Source: CAZQRW01 sp964596115 (lineage in GTDB: Bacteria; Hydrothermota; UBA3072; B12-G15). From it: a stretch of 32,924 bases of DNA. This document shows, in pieces, positions 21,000 to 28,300 of the stretch. Below the pieces are notes generated by a model. That model saw only the letters and a list, made by a program, of their open reading frames with translations. It was not told the origin of the DNA and did not search any database. The stretch lies in NCBI GenBank assembly GCA_964596115.1, contig CAZQRW010000021.1, forward strand, positions 1-32,924. The letters run 5' to 3'. Within the stretch, counting starts at the first letter, position 1. Every line of letters begins with the position of its first letter. The position numbers and the translations under genes were made by a program.

Positions 21000-22031
21000 A
21001 TGTTCCTTTTTGTTCTCTTTTCATTCAGTCTGAGTTTTTCCGATACGATTGGATTATCAAACATCCCCGATACTATACCTGTTTATTTGACGCAGGATTT
21101 CCCTCCGAACAATAAGGTGGCTATATCTAAAAATGGAGGTATTTTTATTGTAGAGCATGTGATAAAGGCACAAAAATCCTTTTTATTCCATTTTGACAGC
21201 AAGGGCACCTTTCAGAGTTTTATAGGGAAGCAGGGTGAAGCCCCCGAAGAGTATAGTTTTCCTGTATGGGATATAAGGTGTAATGGAGATACAGTTTTTG
21301 CCTTTTCAGGAAGGAAACTGACAATGTATACCCATAATGGCAAGTTCATAAATTCAGCACTTTTGAAGGATGTTCCGAACATCAGGGATGGAGTGCTATT
21401 TTCCAAGAAAAATATCTTTATATATGGCCTATCCTGGGATTATAACTATGATAAGAAACTCTATATTATGAAAAACTGTATATTTGAATACAGTAGAAAT
21501 AATTTTAAATCTATCGGTTCTTTTTTCACCCCACCAATCTCTTCAGAGTTTTTTGATGCAGGTCTTGGACACTGTGGTTTTTGTGGTGACATTGATAATA
21601 ATAAGATATGGCTTGTGAAAAGGCCTTTACCCCAGATTTTTGTAATTGACATTGGTACAAAGAGACTGGAGAAAACACTTAAATTGAAGATTAGGGGTTT
21701 CAAGAGGGTCAAACTTGTGGATACAGAGAGGTGGATAAGGGAAGGGATATTTAATGATACAGATAAATTTATGTCTGCACTTGAAGGGTGGTCAAACGCT
21801 CTTTCTTTTATTGACAACCTTTTATATATCAAAGATTCAGGGCTATGGGTTTTAGACTACAGGGATTACTCAAATGGAAAAAAGACGCATTATCTTGTTA
21901 TAATCGACAAAAAGGGCAGGGTACTAAATAAGATGAGTATCCCGGGGAGATTACTTACTATTGATAAAAATAATAGGCTATATTTTGCCTTAAATGATAC
22001 AACTCTTTTAAAAGGGACGTTAGTTAAATAA
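21000..22031 (+). CDS. Secreted 6-bladed beta-propeller-like protein
   Basis: A 343-residue protein with a short signal peptide (MFLFVLFSFSLSFS) and repeated beta-strand blocks typical of NHL/TolB-like propellers, such as AISKNGGIFIVEH, FHFDSKGTFQSFIGKQGEAPEEYSFP (the G.GP.EF-like turn of 6-bladed propellers), YTHNGKF and LVIIDKKGRVL. A CGFC (CxxC) pair sits in the middle at about 192-195. Start 21000 is used because the upstream ATGGAGGT is its Shine-Dalgarno, the same arrangement as at peptide 1. Propellers of this group lie next to short secreted peptides in Bacteroidota, which suggests binding or processing of the neighbouring peptides; the biochemical role is unknown. Confidence 0.72.
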   Translation: MFLFVLFSFSLSFSDTIGLSNIPDTIPVYLTQDFPPNNKVAISKNGGIFIVEHVIKAQKSFLFHFDSKGTFQSFIGKQGEAPEEYSFPVWDIRCNGDTVFAFSGRKLTMYTHNGKFINSALLKDVPNIRDGVLFSKKNIFIYGLSWDYNYDKKLYIMKNCIFEYSRNNFKSIGSFFTPPISSEFFDAGLGHCGFCGDIDNNKIWLVKRPLPQIFVIDIGTKRLEKTLKLKIRGFKRVKLVDTERWIREGIFNDTDKFMSALEGWSNALSFIDNLLYIKDSGLWVLDYRDYSNGKKTHYLVIIDKKGRVLNKMSIPGRLLTIDKNNRLYFALNDTTLLKGTLVK

Positions 22032-22059
22032 GATTATTTTCAATTTCAGGAGGATATAT

Positions 22060-22617
22060 ATGAAAAGAGATATATTATATCTTATAGCTATTGTAATAAT
22101 GTTTATTCTTTGTCTTTTTCAAACCCGCAGGCTTGTAATTTCCCGCTCGGAGGCGAATATGTACGACTACCTTCTTTCAAATGCTGCTGGCATTTTACCT
22201 GTTGAATTGAGAGATACTACAAATAAGGCAGTAAAAACAGATTCCCTATTTGGTAAAGGGATTTATCTCGTTGCTACCCTTTCGCCAAAGGATTGTCCAG
22301 TATGCCTTGAGAGAGAGGTTAAATTCTTAAAGGTTTTACATAAGGAAATACCTGCATTGCCTATTAGACTTATCATTGCATATTATCCATCAAAGGAAGA
22401 AATAGGTCCATGGCTTAAGGAATGGGCTCTTGAATTTCCTTATTATTTTGACAGGGGAAATACATTTGAAGGTTTAAACCACCTCAATTCGTCTTCAAGT
22501 TGGAATATACTTATGAGGAGTGGAAGAATAATCACATCTTTTTTGCCAGAGGAGAATCATCTCGCAAAGCAGGCTATTTTTACATTTATCATAAAGTATA
22601 TAAGACATATTGAATGA
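22060..22617 (+). CDS. Membrane-anchored thioredoxin-like (redoxin) protein
   Basis: A 185-residue protein with an N-terminal membrane anchor (residues 5-20) and a periplasmic domain. The segment GIYLVATLSPKDCPVCLERE holds a redox-type CPVC motif (C79, C82) at the position expected after the first core strand of a TlpA/redoxin fold, followed by a helix and PIRLIIAYYPSKEE. The usual WCGPC is replaced by DCPVC. Its likely job is to oxidise, reduce or isomerise disulfides, with the cysteine peptides and the CxxC-bearing propeller upstream as natural candidate substrates. AGGAGG lies before the ATG. Confidence 0.68.
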   Translation: MKRDILYLIAIVIMFILCLFQTRRLVISRSEANMYDYLLSNAAGILPVELRDTTNKAVKTDSLFGKGIYLVATLSPKDCPVCLEREVKFLKVLHKEIPALPIRLIIAYYPSKEEIGPWLKEWALEFPYYFDRGNTFEGLNHLNSSSSWNILMRSGRIITSFLPEENHLAKQAIFTFIIKYIRHIE

Positions 22618-22706
22618 ATGTAGAAATTGTATAAACAAGACCACAGATACATAGGCTTATTAATCTCCCCTTTAGAATTTACAAAGGGGATGAGAATTTT
22701 GTTCCT

Positions 22707-23129
22707 TTGCTTAACAGAGACCTATTGACCATTTTAACAGGTAATACATATATTTTCAGGAAAGAAAACTCGATACACTTTATTGTTATGGAAAGAAAGG
22801 ATACTGTGGCAAGAATAAGCATAAGAATTTTGGGGGCAACCGGTTATTTTTCTTTGTTTGAGTATATCGATGATAAGAAGGCATTTAAATTGCTTTTTGA
22901 ATCTGTTTCCGATTGGCTTAGAAAAAGGAGGGCGGTTTCAATTTTTGAACTGAGATTTGAGATTGCCTATGGAGGGGATGTAGCAGAGGGGAATAGGAAA
23001 ATAATAAATGCGATATTAAAACTTGGAGGAGAAAAATGGAAGAGTTTCAGGATTTATGCAAAAGAGATATTCTTGACTATTCCTTTGGTTTTGCTAAAAT
23101 GCCTATATGTTAATTGTTTTTATTTTTAG
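22707..23129 (+). pseudogene. Internally deleted GNAT-like acetyltransferase remnant
   Basis: The frame is open from 22635 but has no ATG; the first usable start is TTG at 22707. An N-terminal part (GYFSLFEYIDDKKAFKLLFE, then SDWLRKR) resembles the FFGFFE..DD..A..LL...WL block of a long GNAT-like family. It is joined almost directly to a C-terminal part (EGNRKIINAILKLGGEKWKS then FRIYAK) like that family's N..MN.ALE.LGG....YRIYEK end. The middle of the family is missing. Beyond FRIYAK the frame runs into the start of the TolC-like gene. I interpret it as a decayed gene; a miniaturised functional protein is less likely. Confidence 0.5.
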
Positions 23130-24435
23130 TTTGAGTTTGTGTGATGCCGAGTCTCTTGCATTGAAGAATGCGCCAGAATTGGTGACGATGGAGGAAAATC
23201 TGGAGGCAATGAATGCGGAATACAGGGCACTGCTTTTCTCATTTTCTCCTTCTCTCTATGTAAAAGGGAATGCCCCTTCCGTCAATTATTATAGCGATGA
23301 TATTTATTATCCTGGCTCACCATATCCAATACCCTACTGGCAGAGGTATGAAAGCAGAGGAGGAGAGGTTGGCTTCTCATCCTCACTTCCATTTGGGGGT
23401 GAAGGTAGTATTTCATATTCACTTTATAAAAATGAGGAATACTATAATCTCTATGAGAACAGGGAATACTATGAAGGTAGATTAAATTTTTCGCTCTCAC
23501 AGCCAATTCTCGGTGTATCCCAGTCCTGGGATGGGATAAAGGAGAAAAAAAGGGAGATACAGGATTATAGACTTTCAATAATGCAAAAGAAGAGGGAGAT
23601 AATAAAAAATGTGATAAGAAATTATGTGAATCTATGGGTTCTTAAAACTGAAAGGAATTTAATAAGAAAGATTTCATCCTCTGCACAATTTTCTCAGGAA
23701 AAACTGGATTTTCTATTTAAAAATAATCTTATGGATAAGGTGGAATATCTCAGGGTAAAGCAAAAGTATGGTCTTTTAATCGTTGAAGGAATGAACCTTG
23801 ATTCAAGATTGAATGAGGCTATTTTTACCCTTAAATCTCTTACAGGTCTGGATTCAATAGACGTATCCGAACCGGAGATACCAGAGATTGCGGGAAGCCC
23901 TGTTCCTGATGACTATTTTGCGCTTTGCCATCTGGAATCAGAAAAAAAATCTCTCCTCAGGCAAAAATCAGAACTTTTAAGAAATTTGTTGCCCTCTCTT
24001 GATATTTCTCTTTCCCTCGGTCTTAGGGGAAAGGGGGATATGGAAGAGGCGAAGATTTTGAAAAAGAATACATATAATATAAATCTTTCCTTAAACTTGC
24101 CTATTTTCAGTCCCCCGAATTATCTCCATATTTCAGGAATAAACCACAGAATAGATGGGATTAATAAAAGAATAGAGGCAACGCAGAAAAAGGTCGCATT
24201 TAAAAAACTTGAGATGGTGAAAAAAACAGAGATAGAGAGAAAAAAAATTAAAATATTAAAGGGGAGTCTAAATGCATCAGAGCAGATACTAAAATCGAAG
24301 AATCTGGATTATCTCCCATTTCACGAGAGGCTTGATGTAATAAATGACTACATAAATGCTATAAAATCATTTGCAGAAACCTTGAAAGAATTTCTTGAAC
24401 TTTCTACAGAGTTTGTAAATGCGGAGGGGAAATGA
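23107..24435 (+). CDS. TolC-type outer-membrane efflux protein
   Basis: A 442-residue outer-membrane channel subunit with a signal peptide (MLIVFIFSLSLCDA) and two related halves rich in long amphipathic helices (EENLEAMNAEYRALLFSFSPSLYVKG; later LRNLLPSLDISLSLGLRG), the TolC beta-barrel/alpha-tunnel pattern. An in-frame stop 12 bp upstream makes 23107 the only reasonable start, though its ribosome site is weak. It overlaps the adaptor gene by 4 nt (ATGA), so it belongs to the tripartite pump. The tyrosine-rich stretch near residues 60-135 probably contributes barrel strands. Confidence 0.85.
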   Translation: MLIVFIFSLSLCDAESLALKNAPELVTMEENLEAMNAEYRALLFSFSPSLYVKGNAPSVNYYSDDIYYPGSPYPIPYWQRYESRGGEVGFSSSLPFGGEGSISYSLYKNEEYYNLYENREYYEGRLNFSLSQPILGVSQSWDGIKEKKREIQDYRLSIMQKKREIIKNVIRNYVNLWVLKTERNLIRKISSSAQFSQEKLDFLFKNNLMDKVEYLRVKQKYGLLIVEGMNLDSRLNEAIFTLKSLTGLDSIDVSEPEIPEIAGSPVPDDYFALCHLESEKKSLLRQKSELLRNLLPSLDISLSLGLRGKGDMEEAKILKKNTYNINLSLNLPIFSPPNYLHISGINHRIDGINKRIEATQKKVAFKKLEMVKKTEIERKKIKILKGSLNASEQILKSKNLDYLPFHERLDVINDYINAIKSFAETLKEFLELSTEFVNAEGK

Positions 24436-25478
24436 AAAAAATCATTCTTATCTTGATAGGTGTTATTATTATTGGTGGTATCCTTTTCTTTCTTTTTTCA
24501 AAAAAACAGGAGAAAACCGTAGGGACAACGGCTGAGGAGGAACTCCCACCTCTTGAGGTTATAGGGTCAATTGCAGATAGAGGGAAGATCATTATTTATA
24601 CAGAGGGTATTGGGGTTGTAAAACCTGAGAAGAGGGCTGTCTATTTTTCCCCTGTGAATAGCGTTGTTGAGGTTTTGAATGTGTATGAAGGGAAGTATGT
24701 GAAAAGGGGAGAACTCCTGTTAAAACTTAAGAATGATGAACAGAGGGCAAATTATGAAAAGGCATTGTATAATCTGAAAAAGGCGAAAGCATCTTACGAA
24801 TTCTCCCTGAAACAGGAAAGGGGGGATAGTAGTGTGCTCAAAGTAACCACTGGATTTACCAATGCAAAAAGTGCCTATGAAAGGGCAAGAAAAATCCTGG
24901 AAAGAACACAGATTTATGCACCGTTTGATGGTAAGGTGGGGGATATTTCTGTTTCAAAAGGTGATATGGTAAAAACAGGAGATAAATTATTTGAAATCGT
25001 CGATGCCTCACAGACAAAAATAATCGTTGAATTGCCCGATATAGAAATAGAGGGTGTGAAAAGGGGAAGAAAGGCATTTATCTATGCCCTTTCATCTGAT
25101 AAAAAATATGAAGGGACTGTTTCTGGTGTTTCTCCTGTTATCGACCCTATAAAGAAGACTGGTAAGGTTGTAATCCAGTCAAAGGTTCCATTTATGATAG
25201 GGAGTATGGTAAGGGTAAAGATTGTAAGTGGTGAATATTATAATAAGCTTCGGGTACCGAATGAGGCTGTTCTTCACAGAGAAAATAGAGACCTTGTATT
25301 TGTTGTAAGGGGGGGACACGCAAAGTGGCAGTGGATAAAGAAGGGGGTTGAAGGGGAAAAATATACAGGGGTGTTGGAGGGCATATCTGTGGGGGATACA
25401 GTTCTTACGGAGGGTCAGTTTACCATTGCACACGATGCACCTGTAACTGTAAAAATAAAGAATTTAATAAATAAATGA
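24432..25478 (+). CDS. Periplasmic adaptor (membrane fusion protein) of an RND efflux system
   Basis: A 348-residue adaptor linking the RND pumps to the TolC-like channel. It has an N-terminal membrane anchor (KKIILILIGVIIIGGILFF), a lipoyl half-motif (VNSVVEVLNVYEGKYVKRGELLLKL), a short coiled-coil hairpin (about 95-155), the second lipoyl half (IYAPFDGKVGDISVSKGDMVKTGDKL), then beta-barrel and membrane-proximal domains ending GISVGDTVLTEGQF. It overlaps both neighbours by 4 nt. A membrane segment rather than a lipobox cysteine anchors it. Confidence 0.9.
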   Translation: MKKIILILIGVIIIGGILFFLFSKKQEKTVGTTAEEELPPLEVIGSIADRGKIIIYTEGIGVVKPEKRAVYFSPVNSVVEVLNVYEGKYVKRGELLLKLKNDEQRANYEKALYNLKKAKASYEFSLKQERGDSSVLKVTTGFTNAKSAYERARKILERTQIYAPFDGKVGDISVSKGDMVKTGDKLFEIVDASQTKIIVELPDIEIEGVKRGRKAFIYALSSDKKYEGTVSGVSPVIDPIKKTGKVVIQSKVPFMIGSMVRVKIVSGEYYNKLRVPNEAVLHRENRDLVFVVRGGHAKWQWIKKGVEGEKYTGVLEGISVGDTVLTEGQFTIAHDAPVTVKIKNLINK

Positions 25479-28300
25479 AATTTATCAATGTCTTCATAAG
25501 AAGACCCGTTTTTACATCAATGCTCTTTCTTTCTATCTCTGTTCTTGGTATTATCTCATTTTTGCGTCTTCCCTTTGACCTTCTTCCTGACATTACAATA
25601 CCAAAACTTACCGTTGTTACACACTACGAAGGTGCCTCCCCTGAGATAATAGAGAGGGAAATTACAAAGAGAATAGAAGAGGCAGCAACAGGGATTAGTG
25701 GAATCCAGGATGTCCGCTCTGTCTCCACAGAGGGAAATTCTATCGTTACTCTTTTTTTTAGAAGAGGAACAGACCTTAAAATGGCTACGCTGAGGTTGAG
25801 GGAGAGATTGGATGAGGTATCCTGGCAGTTTCCTAAAGGAACATCGAGACCGAATATATTAAGGACAGGACCCACCTCTACACCTGTAATGGGGATATGG
25901 GTTCGGGGTGATAGGGAACTCATAAAGAGGATTGTTGTAAGGAGGCTTGAACAGATAGATGGCGTGGGAGAGGCAAGATTATTAGGGATACAGGGAAAGG
26001 AAATTCTGATAAGAATGAATCCTGACATTATGCAGGCATATAATATAGGTCTTGATGATATTCGCAATACACTTCTTTCTTATAATATTGTTATGCCCCT
26101 GGGACTTGTAAAGCAGGGCAACTATACATTCCCCTTGAGGTTTATTTCAGAGACAGAAACCGCTGAAAAGATAGGCAACCTTCCTCTTTTGAGAGAGAAG
26201 ATAAGATTGAAGGATATATCACAAATACAGGAGAGAACAAATAAGAAGGATTCAGAGATACTATTCAATGGAAAAAGAGGGTATCTCATACAGATCTACA
26301 GGGAATGGAAAAAGAACACCGTTGTTGTATCAAGGAATGTAAGGGAGATTTTGGAGAAGATAAGGTTGAAGTATCCCGATTTAGAATACAATGTAACCTA
26401 TGACGATGCAAAATTTATAGAATCCGCATTTATAAATATTATATTTTCCCTCATCTTTGGAGGTATTCTTGCATTTTTTGCCCTTTCTCTTTTTACGGGA
26501 AATGTAAGAATACCATTTGTTCTTTCCCTTTCAATGCCACTTTCAATCATACCATCTTTCTTTCTTTTCTATCTATTCAGGGTAAACATAAACATAATGT
26601 CCCTTTCAGGGCTTGCACTTGCCATAGGTATGCTTGTTGATTCATCTATTGTGGTGCTTGAAAATATTATCACAAGAAGGAATGTAATAGAGGGAAGCAC
26701 AGAGGTGGGACTTGCAGTTGTTACTTCCATACTTACAACAGTGGCTGTCTTTTTCCCTATTATCTATATCCACGGTATTGCAGGTATGATGCTAAAGCCC
26801 TTATCATTTGCCGTAATTTCGACCCTCCTCATCTCCCTTTTTGTGGCATTCTCACTGCTTCCCCTTCTGGCAAGCAGGGTGGGGGGAATTTCTGAAGGTG
26901 AAAGCAAATTATATATTTCCGTTAAGAATGGATTTAATGTTATTTTAGAATGGGCATACAAAAAGAGGGGATCTGTTTATCTTATTGCACTGCTTCTTTT
27001 TCTCGCTGGCATTGTTTCTTTCATTTTCTTAAAGAAAGAGGCAGTTCCCTCTATCTATGCGGATAGAGAAATACGGATTGAACTTCCTTATGATTCGGAT
27101 ATTGCAGAAACCGAGGCAGTGGTAAAAAGACTTACAAAGTATGTCAGAAAGAAAAATAAAAATGTAAAGATACTTTCAAAGATTGGAAAGGTAGACCCCT
27201 TTGGCATTTCGCATACGGGTTCTGCAATATTAAGAATTTCCAGGCTGAAAAAAAGGATAGAATGGGGTAAATTTATGAAGTCCTACAGAAATATTTCATT
27301 TTCTGTAAGTTCAATCAACCCGGTCCTTTCATACTTTGAAAATACAGGCAAGGTTACTATCCGAATCCCATACACAGATTTTGCGGAAGAGGGGGAAAGA
27401 TTTTCTATTGTTTCAACTGCATTAAAGGGTGCAACTTTTCCCTTTAATGAGGAAATACCGGTTATTGAACTTCATTTAAGGCAGATAATTGCAGATAGAC
27501 TCCATATTTCCACCAGAAATCTCTTTTCCTATGTAAAGGCATCACTCTCGGGAACTCCAGTGCTTGATGTCGAAAGGGGAGAGGAGAAATTGACAATTAT
27601 GGTGAGAATGGGAGACAAAAAAAATCTTGATAAACTCCTCTCAATAAAATATAGAGGTTTACCCATAAAGGAATTGTTTGATGTAAAGAGAAAAAAAGTG
27701 CCCAGGGGGATAATAAGATTTAATGGGAGAAGATGCATTGAGGGTATCCTTCCATATAGTGGGAGGATTAAGATGCCTCATCTTCCATTTGATTATGAGA
27801 TCGGTGGAGAGATAAGGGAGTATAGGGCGGTATTGACAAGTGCCGTTTTTGCATTTCTTGTGGCAATATTCCTTGTATATATGATACTCTCGTCATTCTA
27901 TGAATCCTTCTTTCTTCCCATTATTATAATGATATCAGTTCCCTTTGCAGTAGCAGGAGGTTTCCTTTCCCTTTTGTTAACAGTTACAAGTATAAATGTG
28001 ATTTCACTTATAGGGATTGTTGTGCTTTCAGGTATTGTTGTCAACAATGCAATAGTTCTCCTTGACCAGGCAGAAAGGTTTAGAATAAAAGGGATAAATA
28101 ACCCTGCTCAACAGGCAGCAAAAAGAAGGTTGAGGCCCATTCTTATGACGACGTTTACCACAGTGGCAGGCCTTCTCCCCATTTCTATTGGTGCAACCCT
28201 CCAGTCATCACTTGGAAGAAGTGTTATCGGAGGAATCTTGATTTCAACATTTATAACCCTTATTTTTATACCGGTTGTCTATGATAAATTGGTTTCTTAA
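25475..28300 (+). CDS. RND efflux pump subunit 1 (HAE/AcrB-like)
   Basis: A 941-residue inner-membrane RND transporter, slightly shorter than AcrB. It has the N-terminal FIRRPVFTSMLFLSISVLG, porter-domain blocks (DLLPDITIPKLTV, ISGIQDVRSVSTEG), twelve expected membrane helices, and the TM4 motif GMLVDSSIVVLEN (D389, with Ser where AcrB has a second Asp). TM10 has VVNNAIVLLDQ instead of the AcrB lysine. This proton-relay pattern is shared by many non-AcrB RND pumps. It overlaps the adaptor by 4 nt and the second pump by 20 nt. The substrate is unknown; toxic compounds or the operon's peptides are both possible. Confidence 0.93.
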   Translation: MKFINVFIRRPVFTSMLFLSISVLGIISFLRLPFDLLPDITIPKLTVVTHYEGASPEIIEREITKRIEEAATGISGIQDVRSVSTEGNSIVTLFFRRGTDLKMATLRLRERLDEVSWQFPKGTSRPNILRTGPTSTPVMGIWVRGDRELIKRIVVRRLEQIDGVGEARLLGIQGKEILIRMNPDIMQAYNIGLDDIRNTLLSYNIVMPLGLVKQGNYTFPLRFISETETAEKIGNLPLLREKIRLKDISQIQERTNKKDSEILFNGKRGYLIQIYREWKKNTVVVSRNVREILEKIRLKYPDLEYNVTYDDAKFIESAFINIIFSLIFGGILAFFALSLFTGNVRIPFVLSLSMPLSIIPSFFLFYLFRVNINIMSLSGLALAIGMLVDSSIVVLENIITRRNVIEGSTEVGLAVVTSILTTVAVFFPIIYIHGIAGMMLKPLSFAVISTLLISLFVAFSLLPLLASRVGGISEGESKLYISVKNGFNVILEWAYKKRGSVYLIALLLFLAGIVSFIFLKKEAVPSIYADREIRIELPYDSDIAETEAVVKRLTKYVRKKNKNVKILSKIGKVDPFGISHTGSAILRISRLKKRIEWGKFMKSYRNISFSVSSINPVLSYFENTGKVTIRIPYTDFAEEGERFSIVSTALKGATFPFNEEIPVIELHLRQIIADRLHISTRNLFSYVKASLSGTPVLDVERGEEKLTIMVRMGDKKNLDKLLSIKYRGLPIKELFDVKRKKVPRGIIRFNGRRCIEGILPYSGRIKMPHLPFDYEIGGEIREYRAVLTSAVFAFLVAIFLVYMILSSFYESFFLPIIIMISVPFAVAGGFLSLLLTVTSINVISLIGIVVLSGIVVNNAIVLLDQAERFRIKGINNPAQQAAKRRLRPILMTTFTTVAGLLPISIGATLQSSLGRSVIGGILISTFITLIFIPVVYDKLVS

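Noticed and set aside
23036..23113. 25-aa frame with a GGAGG-like site overlapping the tolC start
   Set aside because: It is out of frame with the GNAT remnant whose conserved end covers the same bases, so it is best explained as a shadow of that gene.
26630..26670. Apparent loss of the second TM4 aspartate and TM10 lysine in the RND pumps as a sign of inactivity
   Set aside because: VDN/VDS with an asparagine-rich TM10 is common in intact RND pumps outside the AcrB subgroup.
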